A stretch of 64,000 nt of DNA from positions 62,001-126,000 of the forward strand of contig MICF01000004.1 of the NCBI GenBank assembly GCA_001829785.1, read 5' to 3'. The position numbers were made by a program, and so were the translations under genes. Source of the stretch: Sulfurimonas sp. RIFOXYD12_FULL_33_39 (GTDB taxonomy: Bacteria > Campylobacterota > Campylobacteria > Campylobacterales > Sulfurimonadaceae). The notes below the pieces were generated by a model that saw only the letters and a program-made list of their open reading frames with translations, was not told the DNA's origin and ran no database searches. Shown piece after piece: positions 25,750 through 35,528 of the stretch; positions within the stretch are counted from its first letter, which is position 1, and the number at the start of each line of letters is the position of its first letter.

Positions 25750-28428
25750 TTGAAATATATTCTTAGCTCGTTACTACTCGCATCTTTGGTTCAAATATTT
25801 TTATGGATGAACAACAGCAACAAATTTATATCTCCACCTAATGCCGAAAACATTATAGAATCTATGTCTTATGCACCGTACAAAAAAGATAATACAAAAA
25901 TAATGCTTAGCGATGAGGAGATAATACGTGATTTAAAGCTTCTTAAGCCATTCACAAACAGGATCCGCCTCTACTCCGCGGAAGATTCTGCAAAAGTAAT
26001 GCCTGCAGTAAAAAAACTTGGTATGCAGGCGCATATGGGTCTTTGGCTCTCTGGTGTAGCACAGGATAATGAAAAAGAGATAGCATTAGCTAAGAGCATT
26101 ATAAGCGAGTATCATGAAAGCTTAACATCCGTTATTGTCGGGAATGAGGTTTTACTTCGTGATGATTTATCACCTGATGAGCTGATTGCTCATGTTAGAG
26201 ATTTTAAAGAGTTTACAGAAGGCATCTTAAAAGCAGACAGAGATGCTAAAGAAAAAGCATTTAAAGAAGAACTAGCAAAAGAAAAAAGTAGAAAAGTGAG
26301 AGCCGCTAAAATAAAAGAGGCAAAAGCTAAAGCGGCTAAAGAGAAGCCGCATACTATACTCGTAACAACTGCAGAAATTTGGAATATGTGGTTGCTGTAT
26401 CCAGATTTAGCGCAGGAAGTTGATATTATAAATATTCATATTCTTCCTTACTGGGAAAAGATAAAAGCAGAGAATTTTGAACCGTTTTTTAAAGAGATAT
26501 ATAAAAAAGTAAAAGATGCCAATACGGATAAAGCTATTATCATCGGCGAGTTTGGATGGCCTAGTCAAGGGTATAATAATCAAGGTTCCGTAGCAAGCCC
26601 GCAAAATCAAGCGACTGTTGTTAGAAGATTTTTAGGTATGGCAAAAGAGGAAGGGTTTAGCTACAACCTTTTAGAAGCTTTTGATCAACCATGGAAAGGT
26701 GTCCATGAGGGAAGTGTAGGACAATATTGGGGTATATTTGATGCACATCGCAAACAAAAATTTGAGTTACAAGGAGATGTTCTTGTAGAGCCTTATTGGA
26801 TTATGCAGATGGTTGCCGCGGCAATAATCGGTGCAATTTTAACTTTCTTTGGACTTAGAAATCAACATATTAATTTTTTACATGCTATAACATACGGATT
26901 TGCGGCGCAGGGAATCTCATTTGGTATAGTTATGTCCGCAGTTTATCCTTTTATCCACTATATGAATTTCGGTACATGGGTTATGTGGGTAATGGGTACT
27001 ATTCTTATGATACCGCTAAGTGTTATCACACTTGCCAAAGCGAATGAACTGTTTAAATGCACAATCGGACAGCGACCTAAGAGATTAATACCTCTGGATT
27101 TAAAATCTGATCGCGTACCGTTTGTAAGCATACATGTACCTGCATACAAAGAGCAGCCGTATGTTTTAAAAGAGACTCTTGAAGCGTTATCAAAACTAAA
27201 TTATACAAATTATGAAGTATTGGTTATCATCAACAATACACCTGAAGATTACTACAAAAATCCGATTAAAGCTTTATGTGAAGAGTTAGGGTCAAAATTT
27301 GTATATTTAGATATCGAGTGCAGCGGTTTTAAAGCAGGAGCATTAAACAAAGCACTTGATTATACAAACCCCGATACGGAAATATTGGCGGTTATCGATG
27401 CAGATTATGTTATAAGTCCAAACTGGCTTGTTGATTTGGTGCCTATTTTTGATGATTCAAATGTTGCATTAGTTCAAGCTCCACAGGACCACAGAGACGG
27501 AAAAGAGTCACTTCTAAAAACAGCTATGAATGCAGAGTATGCAGGTTTCTTTGATATCGGAATGGTTGAGAGAAATGAAGAGAATGCAATAGTCGCTCAC
27601 GGAACGATGATTATGATTCGTAAAAGTGCATTTGATGAAGTAGGACAGTGGAATACGGATACGATAGTAGAAGACAGTGAGCTTGGACTAAGACTTTTTG
27701 AAGCGGGATATAGCGGACACTATACCAACCGCAGATACGGCTACGGTCTGCTTCCGGATACCATTGAAGCATTTAAAAATCAGCGTCATCGCTGGGCTTA
27801 CGGTGCTATACAGATTCTCAAAAAACATTGGCAGCACTTTAAACCATCTTCAAAAACGTTAACTCGCGCTCAAAAACACCACTTTATTACCGGATGGTTT
27901 TTTTGGCTCTCAGATGCACTAGGTACCGTAACTGCCATCTTAAATATAATTTGGGTGCCGGTTATAATCTTTATCGGTGTAACTATTCCAACAATTGCAC
28001 TAACCGTACCTATTTTAACTGCGTTTATAGTAAATGTAATTCATGCGTTCGTGCTTTATAGAACAAGGGTAAAAGCAAATTTCTTTCACTCGCTACTTGG
28101 TGCTACTGCCGCTATGAGTTTGCAGTTGACAATTTTTAAAGCTGTTTATGACGGTTTTGTAAAGGACCGCTTGCCGTTTAAGCGAACAGAAAAAGGCGGA
28201 AATAGTAAAAAAGCGATAAATAGCCCTATAAAAAATGAGATTATTTTAGCATCACTTTTACTTGGCTCATTCACGGCGCTTATAATGACAAATTATCAGT
28301 ATATTGTAGAACTATATCTCTTCTCAGTGACTCTTTTTGTGCAGAGTATTCCATATATTTCGGCTATTGTTCTTAGGATGATTGAAAAAAGTTCCTATAA
28401 AAAAAAGCTTAGCGGTCAGTGTCTCTAA
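25750..28428 (+). CDS. GH17-GT2 fusion, probable beta-1,3-glucan synthase/transglycosylase
   Basis: 892 residues from a TTG start. An N-terminal TM is followed by a GH17-like domain with V-G-N-E-V (general acid, about 133) and G-E-F-G-W-P (nucleophile, about 265). Two or three TMs follow, then a GT2 domain with D-A-D (about 551), E-D (about 640) and Q-R-H-R-W (about 677), and C-terminal TMs. This architecture matches proteins implicated in beta-(1,3)-glucan synthesis (NdvB/NdvC of Bradyrhizobium). An insertion rich in Lys, Ala and Glu (about residues 160-199) interrupts the GH17 domain and is probably a solvent-exposed helix. The gene ends by overlapping the minus-strand protease gene by 20 bp. 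Confidence 0.85.
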   Translation: MKYILSSLLLASLVQIFLWMNNSNKFISPPNAENIIESMSYAPYKKDNTKIMLSDEEIIRDLKLLKPFTNRIRLYSAEDSAKVMPAVKKLGMQAHMGLWLSGVAQDNEKEIALAKSIISEYHESLTSVIVGNEVLLRDDLSPDELIAHVRDFKEFTEGILKADRDAKEKAFKEELAKEKSRKVRAAKIKEAKAKAAKEKPHTILVTTAEIWNMWLLYPDLAQEVDIINIHILPYWEKIKAENFEPFFKEIYKKVKDANTDKAIIIGEFGWPSQGYNNQGSVASPQNQATVVRRFLGMAKEEGFSYNLLEAFDQPWKGVHEGSVGQYWGIFDAHRKQKFELQGDVLVEPYWIMQMVAAAIIGAILTFFGLRNQHINFLHAITYGFAAQGISFGIVMSAVYPFIHYMNFGTWVMWVMGTILMIPLSVITLAKANELFKCTIGQRPKRLIPLDLKSDRVPFVSIHVPAYKEQPYVLKETLEALSKLNYTNYEVLVIINNTPEDYYKNPIKALCEELGSKFVYLDIECSGFKAGALNKALDYTNPDTEILAVIDADYVISPNWLVDLVPIFDDSNVALVQAPQDHRDGKESLLKTAMNAEYAGFFDIGMVERNEENAIVAHGTMIMIRKSAFDEVGQWNTDTIVEDSELGLRLFEAGYSGHYTNRRYGYGLLPDTIEAFKNQRHRWAYGAIQILKKHWQHFKPSSKTLTRAQKHHFITGWFFWLSDALGTVTAILNIIWVPVIIFIGVTIPTIALTVPILTAFIVNVIHAFVLYRTRVKANFFHSLLGATAAMSLQLTIFKAVYDGFVKDRLPFKRTEKGGNSKKAINSPIKNEIILASLLLGSFTALIMTNYQYIVELYLFSVTLFVQSIPYISAIVLRMIEKSSYKKKLSGQCL

Positions 28429-28840
28429 AGACTAACTGCTTTGCAACCATTTTTATACAATTGTTATACTTTTTTATATCTGCAATTTTTTCAAAGCAAG
28501 CACTCATCATCGAATAGATAAGGAACTCCGGCTTTTTATCATAAAGAGTGTTTAACATGTAGATTATAGTTTTTGGCGAGATATGGTGACTTAGATTTAG
28601 AGAGCTTTGCTCTTTAAGCAAACATGCCAAAGCATAATGATTTTTTTCATCATAACATGTATCTACAAAAATAACTTCATCTACCTCAAGCAACTCTAAA
28701 ACTATCTCAGGTGTGAGTTGGTGCATAGAGATAAGTTTTGTGTCATGTAAAGAGAGTTTTTGAAGCTCTTTTATAACATCTGCTCCAAAACTATCCTCTC
28801 CTCTTAACTCATTTCCGTAACCTATGATTGCTCTCATCAA
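28409..28840 (-). CDS. NiFe-hydrogenase maturation protease
   Basis: 143 residues of the HybD/HycI family: N-terminal I-G-Y-G-N-E-L-R-G-E-D, a central F-V-D-T segment and L-S-H-H-I-S-P, which together give the usual nickel-sensing acidic and His residues. It removes the C-terminal tail of the hydrogenase large subunit after nickel insertion. It overlaps hoxH by 4 bp, and hoxH still carries a cleavable tail, so its substrate is evident. Confidence 0.9.
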   Translation of the reverse strand: MMRAIIGYGNELRGEDSFGADVIKELQKLSLHDTKLISMHQLTPEIVLELLEVDEVIFVDTCYDEKNHYALACLLKEQSSLNLSHHISPKTIIYMLNTLYDKKPEFLIYSMMSACFEKIADIKKYNNCIKMVAKQLVFRDTDR

Positions 28841-30267
28841 TTTCGCTCAATCACTTTAAGTATATTTTTGTTATGGTCTCGTACTTCTATCCTTGAAGAC
28901 ACTATCCCTAAAGCATGAGTAGAACAGCTAAGACACGGGTCAAAGCATCTTATAACGGCTTCTACTCTGTTTAATGCGCCTTCAGTGATATTCTTTGCAT
29001 CTACAAACTTTTTGGCTACTTGCTTTACCCCTGCGTTCATCGCTAAATTATTATTTCCGGTGGCTATAAGCAGATTTACGGCGGTTATAATTCCGTATTT
29101 TGTTACATGATACTCATGAAAAAGAGTCCCTCTTGGAGCTTCTGAGCATCCTATGCCTTTTTCTCTACTTATCTTTGAGCTTGTTTTTACATGTTCGCTC
29201 ATAGTTTCATCGTTTTTTAAAAGCTCTTCAATTTTTTCTATGGCATAAATCATCTCAATAAGCCTTGCATAGTGGTAGTAAAATGAGTTTAAAACAGGTT
29301 TGCCGCCGTTTATAGCTTTAAAGTTTTTTAACTCCTCATCTGCTAATGGAGTTCCACATGTAGAGGCAATATTTAGTCTTGCAAGTGCTCCCACTCTATA
29401 CATTCCCTTCGGATAACCGAGCGGTTTATAGTAGGGAGATTTGAGATAACTATCCTCTTCAACCGCTTCACCTATAAACTCTTTATAATCTTTTGGTTCA
29501 ACTCTATCTTGGAGTATCTCTCCCTCACTGTCGATAAAGCGTAAAAAACCGTCATAGTGTTCAAGAGTGCCCTCATCGTTTGTTAGTGCCATAAATAGTG
29601 AGGGAAAGGTTGCAAAAGAGTCTATCTCGTCTTTAAATTTATGCAGATTAGTTTTGAAAAACTCTAAAGCATCTTGGGCAATTTTTAACATATCGGGAAT
29701 TTGCTCTAAAATCGCCTCTTTTTGAGATAGTTCAATTCTATGCTCTACCCCGCCGGGGATTATACCTGTTGGATGAATTCTTTTACCCGCTAAATCTTCA
29801 ATTATTTTCTGCCCAAATGCTCTTAACTTTATCCCGTCTTTTGCCCTTTGCGGATGCGTCTGCATCATCTTAAAAATATTCCTATCCTCTTTTGGAGCAT
29901 CAAAACCGTAAACAAAATCAGGGCTTGAGAGATGAAAAAAGTTTAGCGTATGAGACTGTAGAAGTTGAGCTAGGTTGATAATTTTTCTTATATTTATACC
30001 AGCTTGCGGCGGAGTTATTGAGAGTATCTCATCAATTGCCTTTGATGAAGCTATAACATGGCTAACAGGACATATACCGCATGTTCTAGCCGTTAAAGCA
30101 GGCATCTCTGTATAAACTCTACCCTCACAAAACTTCTCAAAACCACGGTACTGCGTTACATGTATCTTTGCATCTTTGACTTTGCCACTATCATCTAAAT
30201 CTATAGTTATTTTTGCATGTCCTTCTATACGGGTTACGGGATCTATGATTATCTTTTTATTTTCCAT
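28837..30267 (-). CDS. hoxH: Cytoplasmic NiFe-hydrogenase large subunit (HoxH-type)
   Basis: 476 residues. The nickel ligands are in R-T-C-G-I-C-P-V-S-H (Cys63, Cys66) and in D-P-C-L-S-C-S-T-H (Cys445, Cys448, His451). The 25 residues after His451 are the tail cut by the protease. There is no signal, and the small subunit lacks a Tat leader, so the enzyme is cytoplasmic: group 3 (HoxH/MvhA-like), bidirectional or F420/NAD-type. No hoxF or hoxU diaphorase is encoded beside it, so the electron partner is not clear from the window. Confidence 0.88.
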   Translation of the reverse strand: MENKKIIIDPVTRIEGHAKITIDLDDSGKVKDAKIHVTQYRGFEKFCEGRVYTEMPALTARTCGICPVSHVIASSKAIDEILSITPPQAGINIRKIINLAQLLQSHTLNFFHLSSPDFVYGFDAPKEDRNIFKMMQTHPQRAKDGIKLRAFGQKIIEDLAGKRIHPTGIIPGGVEHRIELSQKEAILEQIPDMLKIAQDALEFFKTNLHKFKDEIDSFATFPSLFMALTNDEGTLEHYDGFLRFIDSEGEILQDRVEPKDYKEFIGEAVEEDSYLKSPYYKPLGYPKGMYRVGALARLNIASTCGTPLADEELKNFKAINGGKPVLNSFYYHYARLIEMIYAIEKIEELLKNDETMSEHVKTSSKISREKGIGCSEAPRGTLFHEYHVTKYGIITAVNLLIATGNNNLAMNAGVKQVAKKFVDAKNITEGALNRVEAVIRCFDPCLSCSTHALGIVSSRIEVRDHNKNILKVIERN

Positions 30268-30269
30268 AA

Positions 30270-30821
30270 CTATTTTCCAAATCTCGTAAGGGAGTGTACA
30301 TGTATCTCTCTGCCTTCAATTAGTGCTTTTAAAAACTCGTAAATAGCGATTGATGGAGTAGGACAACCTGGTAAAAAGTAGTCAACTTTTATTGCTTCAT
30401 GCAGAGGCAAAACTTTACTTAGAAGTTTTGGAACTATCTTTGAGGGGTAGTTTTTCTCTTTGTTAATATCAGCCAAATCAAAATAACCTCTTTGCAAAAC
30501 CGCGTTGCTTCCATAAAGATTTTTCATAGCGGATATATTTCCCGTTATTGCACAATCTCCGAGCGCTAAGATAAGCTTAGAGTTTGCTCTTATCTTTTTT
30601 ATCATCTCTAAGTCATGGTCGGTACTTACTGCACCCTCAACTATAGTCAAATCAACATCTTTTGGAAACTCTTTTACATCAACATAAGGACTGTAAACAA
30701 CATCCACATACTCGGCGATTTCAACAAGCTTCTCATCCATATCGAGTATAGACATGTGACAACCCGAACAGCCATCGAGCCAGATGGTAGCAAGACGTAG
30801 TTTATTTAAAGAGTTTTTCAC
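30270..30821 (-). CDS. hoxY: Cytoplasmic NiFe-hydrogenase small subunit (HoxY-type)
   Basis: 183 residues with the ligands for the single proximal 4Fe-4S cluster: D-G-C-S-G-C (Cys18, Cys21), L-G-D-C and P-G-C-P-T-P. It has no Tat signal and no extra medial or distal clusters, which fits group 3 enzymes. It relays electrons from hoxH to an unidentified acceptor subunit. It lies 2 bp before hoxH and 11 bp after gpsA in a long minus-strand operon. Confidence 0.88.
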   Translation of the reverse strand: MKNSLNKLRLATIWLDGCSGCHMSILDMDEKLVEIAEYVDVVYSPYVDVKEFPKDVDLTIVEGAVSTDHDLEMIKKIRANSKLILALGDCAITGNISAMKNLYGSNAVLQRGYFDLADINKEKNYPSKIVPKLLSKVLPLHEAIKVDYFLPGCPTPSIAIYEFLKALIEGREIHVHSLTRFGK

Positions 30822-30832
30822 AATAAGTACCG

Positions 30833-31723
30833 CTAATTTGCAAGAAAATTTCTTAAACTTACATGTGGGTCTGTTCCCTCAAGCATACTGTAAACTTCTC
30901 TTGCAATCGGAAGATATAAATCCTTCTCTTTGGCTATCTTGTAAAGAGCGTAAGTGGTACCTATTCCTTCTGCGACTTCTCCTAGCTCTTCTACTATCTG
31001 CTCTTTTGATTTTCCATCGGCTATGCCTAAACCTACACGAAAATTTCTACTCATATTTGATGATGCAGTTAAAAAAAGATCTCCTGCTCCGCTAAGTCCT
31101 ACAAAGCTCTCCTCTTTTGCGCCATACTCTTTGCCAAATCTCTGCATCTCGACCAAACCTCTTGATATCAAAGAAGCAGCGGCATTTTTTCCTAAACCCA
31201 AACCTTCACATATTCCGGCAGCAATAGCTATAACATTTTTATATGCCCCTGCAACCTCTGCACCTACGACATCCGAAGACGTATATGTTTTAATAAATGA
31301 GGGGAAAAATGAGGCAAACTTGGCACTTAACTCATCATTTATAGAGTTTATCACAAGAGCAGTCGGCAGAGATTTTATAACCTCAGAAGCAAAAGATGGA
31401 CCTGAAAGAAAAGCTATATTCTCATCGGGAATATACTTGGCATATATCTCATTTAAAAATTTTCCGCTCTTTGCCTCTATACCTTTTGATGCTACAAGTA
31501 TTTTTTGATTTGTGAAAATAAAATTCTCTTCAAGCCATGATGAAATTTGTTGAGCAGGAATAGCAATAACCAAATACTCAAACTTTAAAATCTCTTCTAA
31601 AGATATAAAGTTTTTTATATCTCTTGGTGTTCTTGAGTTAATATAAACTTCACACTTTTCGCTCAAAGCAAATGCTAAAGCAGATCCCCATTTACCGGCT
31701 CCGATAACTCCTACTTTAATCAA
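30833..31723 (-). CDS. gpsA: Glycerol-3-phosphate dehydrogenase [NAD(P)+]
   Basis: 296 residues: N-terminal Rossmann motif G-A-G-K-W-G-S-A, the S-G-P-S-F-A signature, catalytic-region lysine in A-G-A-Y-K-N, and the G-L-S-G-A-G-D segment. It makes sn-glycerol-3-phosphate for phospholipid synthesis. It overlaps the TrkA-like gene by 8 bp. Confidence 0.96.
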   Translation of the reverse strand: MIKVGVIGAGKWGSALAFALSEKCEVYINSRTPRDIKNFISLEEILKFEYLVIAIPAQQISSWLEENFIFTNQKILVASKGIEAKSGKFLNEIYAKYIPDENIAFLSGPSFASEVIKSLPTALVINSINDELSAKFASFFPSFIKTYTSSDVVGAEVAGAYKNVIAIAAGICEGLGLGKNAAASLISRGLVEMQRFGKEYGAKEESFVGLSGAGDLFLTASSNMSRNFRVGLGIADGKSKEQIVEELGEVAEGIGTTYALYKIAKEKDLYLPIAREVYSMLEGTDPHVSLRNFLAN

Positions 31724-32417
31724 CTTTGCTTCCTATCATTTTTTTAAAATTTTTAATATCTTCATCATATCCTACAACGACAAATACGTCGCCGCTTTTT
31801 ATAATATGATGCTTCTCTTTTGATGAATAGATAAATTCACTACTCATATCATCGTTAAATACCGAAAGAACAATTATACCGTGTGCCCTGCTCCAGTCTA
31901 TATCAGCAGGATATTTTCCGTTAAAAAATTCATCATTGTCAATTTTTATTTGAACTATCTTAAGATCACTTTTTTCATATAAAATTCCGTGTAAAACTTC
32001 TGTTATAATAGGTTTTTCCAACATGTCAACTATTATATTTGCAGTTGTTTGAGTAGTCGGCAAAATTCTTGTTGCTCCTGCTAACATAAGTTTATCCGTA
32101 CTCTCCTTATCTTTTGAAAGTGCAACTATAGTTAACATTTTAAAAGTTTCTCTAAGCGATATAGTTAAAAATATATTTTCTGCCATATCTTCAAGCAGAC
32201 AAAAAGCAACACATGTATCAATATTTACACTTGCACTTAAGTCATCCCAGTTTTCACTCAAATCAAAACTATATATTTTATATTCACCTCTGTCTTTAGG
32301 CTCTTTTTCTGCATCTAATTGAAAAATATGAATAAATTCATAGTGTGACTTTATATTTTTTTCTATCTCAAAAGTATAATCATTATATCCGAATATTAAA
32401 GCGGTATTTTGTGGCAT
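31716..32417 (-). CDS. TrkA/RCK-type protein paired with the K+ channel
   Basis: 233 residues with a TrkA_N-like Rossmann half (I-F-G-Y-N-D-Y; the usual G-x-G-x-x-G is degenerate) and a TrkA_C-like half from about residue 145. It starts 2 bp after the channel gene ends, so it is probably a soluble gating-ring partner or a sensor of nucleotide or redox state for that channel. The degenerate glycine motif makes NAD(H) binding uncertain. Confidence 0.75.
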   Translation of the reverse strand: MPQNTALIFGYNDYTFEIEKNIKSHYEFIHIFQLDAEKEPKDRGEYKIYSFDLSENWDDLSASVNIDTCVAFCLLEDMAENIFLTISLRETFKMLTIVALSKDKESTDKLMLAGATRILPTTQTTANIIVDMLEKPIITEVLHGILYEKSDLKIVQIKIDNDEFFNGKYPADIDWSRAHGIIVLSVFNDDMSSEFIYSSKEKHHIIKSGDVFVVVGYDEDIKNFKKMIGSKVD

Positions 32418-32419
32418 GT

Positions 32420-33970
32420 TTAACCTTTTTTATGCAGATACTTGCTGAAACTTTTAATAAACTGCGTATTTCCGATAACTAAAAGATAATCCCCTACTTC
32501 TAGTATCGTACTATCAAGCGGATTGAAAAAGAATCTTTTTTTGTTTTTTTTGTAAATTCCCAAAAGCACAACTCGATACTTTTTATTTTCAAGCTCTCCT
32601 ACCATTACAAAACTCTCTAGTATTCTATCATTAACAACTATCTCTTGCATATCTACACCCTTGTAGTTCATTCTTAGAGCATGAATAGCTTCAAATGCCA
32701 CTGGCTGTCCTATAAACTCTTTAGCAATTATACCTACTAACTCTTTTTCGTAAAAAAGTTCATTTACCCCTGCAAAAATAAGCTTATTTCTATTAATCTT
32801 ATTTTTTAAAATAGACAATATATATACATCTTTATTAAATGAACGCACAGTTAAAGCAGTATATAGGTTTTCTACATCGCTATGACTTAAGCAGATAATA
32901 GCTTTTACTTGAGCCTCAAGATTTATCCGAAGCTTTTTATAGCTCTCTATACTTCCTGGGTCATAGTTAAGTGCCGTAAAACCATCTTTTATAGCCTCTT
33001 TAACTTTTAATGAATGCTCTTCAAGAATAATGACTCTATTATTAATCGATAATTTTTTTGCAACCTCTTTTGAAATACTTTCATAACCGCATATTAGATA
33101 GAACTCTTTAATCTTAGCTATATCATCAATCTGTTTCGTATCTTTTATCTCATCAAGTTTTTCCGTAAAAGCAGTTACTATAAGTGATGTAGTAAACGAA
33201 AAAACGGCAATTCCAGCTACTATAACAAACATCGCAACTACTCTTCCTGCTTCGGTTACCGGAGTGATATCGCCATATCCTACCGTTGAGATGGTAACAA
33301 TAGACCAGTAAATAGCTTCAAAAAGTGTATTAACGGGTGAGGCAGGATTGTTTGCTTCCATTACATATATCAAAACTGAAGAGACAAAAACAACTATGGA
33401 TGCAAATATAAGAAGTGTTACAAACTCGAACTTCTTAGCAATTATAACCGAAGTAAAAGTATGAATACTTTTTGCATATCTAAAGAGTTTAAATACTCTA
33501 AATAGAACGAATATTCTAAGTAGCCTTAACTCGTGAAAAAACGGCATAATTGCAAGTAAATCAATAATAGCTTTTAAAGATAAAACATACTTCAACTTTA
33601 AAACCGCTATAATTTTTAAACTCTTTAAAAGTTGAAATTTATTTCCAAGAATAGTATCTTGTTCATTTTGCTCAATTATTATATTCGTTACACTACTACT
33701 AACCCAAAATCTTAACAAATACTCTATAAGAAAAATAAATGAAACAATATATGTGTTAAAAAAAAGCAATTCATCATTTACATGTGATTTAACTTCTCTT
33801 ACCAATATAATAACGCTTGAAAAAATAAGGGTAATCATAAAAATATCAAAAAACTTTTTGTACTTATAGTTATCGTTTTCTAGTAGATTGTAGAAAAAAT
33901 GCTTTACATTTGCATAGCGCTTAGATGTATTTATCTGATATGCTATATCTACTAGCAAATGCTTTTGCAT
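32420..33970 (-). CDS. Voltage-gated potassium channel with RCK domain
   Basis: 516 residues: six TMs, with an S4-like helix carrying Arg/Lys every third residue (L-R-L-L-R-I-F-V-L-F-R-V-F-K, about 150-165) and the selectivity filter T-V-G-Y-G-D near residue 230. A cytoplasmic TrkA_N plus TrkA_C module (about 290-515) follows. This is a Kch/Kv-type inner-membrane K+ channel regulated by a ligand ring. It lies 11 bp after gatB and 2 bp before the TrkA-like gene. Confidence 0.9.
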   Translation of the reverse strand: MQKHLLVDIAYQINTSKRYANVKHFFYNLLENDNYKYKKFFDIFMITLIFSSVIILVREVKSHVNDELLFFNTYIVSFIFLIEYLLRFWVSSSVTNIIIEQNEQDTILGNKFQLLKSLKIIAVLKLKYVLSLKAIIDLLAIMPFFHELRLLRIFVLFRVFKLFRYAKSIHTFTSVIIAKKFEFVTLLIFASIVVFVSSVLIYVMEANNPASPVNTLFEAIYWSIVTISTVGYGDITPVTEAGRVVAMFVIVAGIAVFSFTTSLIVTAFTEKLDEIKDTKQIDDIAKIKEFYLICGYESISKEVAKKLSINNRVIILEEHSLKVKEAIKDGFTALNYDPGSIESYKKLRINLEAQVKAIICLSHSDVENLYTALTVRSFNKDVYILSILKNKINRNKLIFAGVNELFYEKELVGIIAKEFIGQPVAFEAIHALRMNYKGVDMQEIVVNDRILESFVMVGELENKKYRVVLLGIYKKNKKRFFFNPLDSTILEVGDYLLVIGNTQFIKSFSKYLHKKG

Positions 33971-33981
33971 CTTAAACTATC

Positions 33982-35409
33982 CTATTGTCCTAATTTTGTT
34001 TTTAATATGTCATTTACAGTTTGCGGGTTCGCACTACCTTTTGACTCTTTCATAACTTGACCTACAAAAAAGCCAAATAGTTTATCTTTTCCGCTTTTAT
34101 ACTCGGTAACTTTATCTCCGTTAGCAGCAATTATAGCATCACAAATTGCTTCAAGTGCGCCTGTATCACTTACCTGCTTAAGCCCAAGAGTCTCTATCGC
34201 ACTATCAATATCTGCACTATTATTCATAAGATAATCAAGTACCTCTTTAGCCGCTTTTCCACTTATTGTACCGTCTTCTATTCTTTTAACTAAAAACCCG
34301 AGTTTTTTTGCATTAACAGGAGAATTTGTAATATTAACATCTCCTTTAAGTCTGCCTTGAAGCTCAACAGTAAGCCATGTCAGAGCATTTTTAGCACTTA
34401 TGCCCTCTTTCATCATATCTTCAAAAAAGTGTGCCATTTCAACTGATGATGTTACTACTATTGCATTGTATTCGCTCATGCCGTAATCTTTTACAAAACG
34501 TGTCATTTTCTCATCAGGAAGCTCAGGAATGACGCTAAACTCTCTCATCATTTCATCCGTTACAACAGCTTTTAATAAATCAGGTTCAGGAAAATAGCGA
34601 TAATCAGCTGCCTCTTCTTTTCCTCGCATAGAACGGGTCTCTTGTTTAGTCTGGTCAAAAAGTCTTGTCTCTTGAACTATCTCTTTGCCATAAACACCGT
34701 CTTCCCATGCTTCCCTCTGACGTGCGACTTCAAGCTCAATAGCTTTTTGGATAAATCTAAAACTGTTGATATTTTTTATCTCTACGCGAGTATATAGTTT
34801 CTCATCACCCTTAGGACGAATGGACACATTTACGTCAACTCTAAATGAACCCTCTTGCATATTCGCATCACCGATATCTATATAACGAATAATTGAGTGC
34901 AGTTTTTTAAGATATAAAATTGCTTCTTCTGCACTTCTCATATCAGGTTCGCTTACTATCTCCAAAAGCGGTGTTCCTGCACGGTTTAAATCGACTTTTG
35001 AGATATCTCCGTCATGTATGTTTTTACCTGCATCTGCTTCAATATGAGCACGATTTATACGAATAGTTTTATGTGTCGCATCTTCAAAATCAATACGAAG
35101 TTTTCCATGTTCTACTATCGGAGTATATAGCTGAGTAATCTGATATGCAGACGGGCTATCAGGATAAAAGTAGCTCTTTCTATCAAAATATGACGTTTGA
35201 TTTATCTTTGCATCTATAGCTTTTCCAAGCATTACGGATTTATGAAGCACCTCTTTGTTTAAAACAGGAAGTGCTCCCGGAAGTGCTAAACATGTAGGAC
35301 ATGTATTTGTATTTTGTTTGTGATTGAAACTCGTCGGACACGAGCAAAATAGTTTAGTTTTTGTGTTTAATTGAACATGAACTTCTAGACCGATAACTAC
35401 TTCAAACAT
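33982..35409 (-). CDS. gatB: Asp-tRNA(Asn)/Glu-tRNA(Gln) amidotransferase subunit B
   Basis: 475 residues: N-terminal [10 protein letters not shown], zinc-site cysteines (F-C-S-C and C-P-T-C), the kinase-like core, and a C-terminal YqeY-type helical tail with [12 protein letters not shown]. It transamidates mischarged Glu-tRNA(Gln) and Asp-tRNA(Asn) with GatA and GatC. It is first in an operon running through the K+ channel, gpsA and the hydrogenase genes. Confidence 0.97.
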   Translation of the reverse strand: MFEVVIGLEVHVQLNTKTKLFCSCPTSFNHKQNTNTCPTCLALPGALPVLNKEVLHKSVMLGKAIDAKINQTSYFDRKSYFYPDSPSAYQITQLYTPIVEHGKLRIDFEDATHKTIRINRAHIEADAGKNIHDGDISKVDLNRAGTPLLEIVSEPDMRSAEEAILYLKKLHSIIRYIDIGDANMQEGSFRVDVNVSIRPKGDEKLYTRVEIKNINSFRFIQKAIELEVARQREAWEDGVYGKEIVQETRLFDQTKQETRSMRGKEEAADYRYFPEPDLLKAVVTDEMMREFSVIPELPDEKMTRFVKDYGMSEYNAIVVTSSVEMAHFFEDMMKEGISAKNALTWLTVELQGRLKGDVNITNSPVNAKKLGFLVKRIEDGTISGKAAKEVLDYLMNNSADIDSAIETLGLKQVSDTGALEAICDAIIAANGDKVTEYKSGKDKLFGFFVGQVMKESKGSANPQTVNDILKTKLGQ

Positions 35410-35528
35410 AAGATTCCTTGATTAAAAAGAGTAAGATTTTAGTAAATTTTACCCAATTATGCTTTTAAGTTTCATAAACACTGCTATAAATATGACAAAA
35501 CTATATTTTTATTATATAATATTCAACT

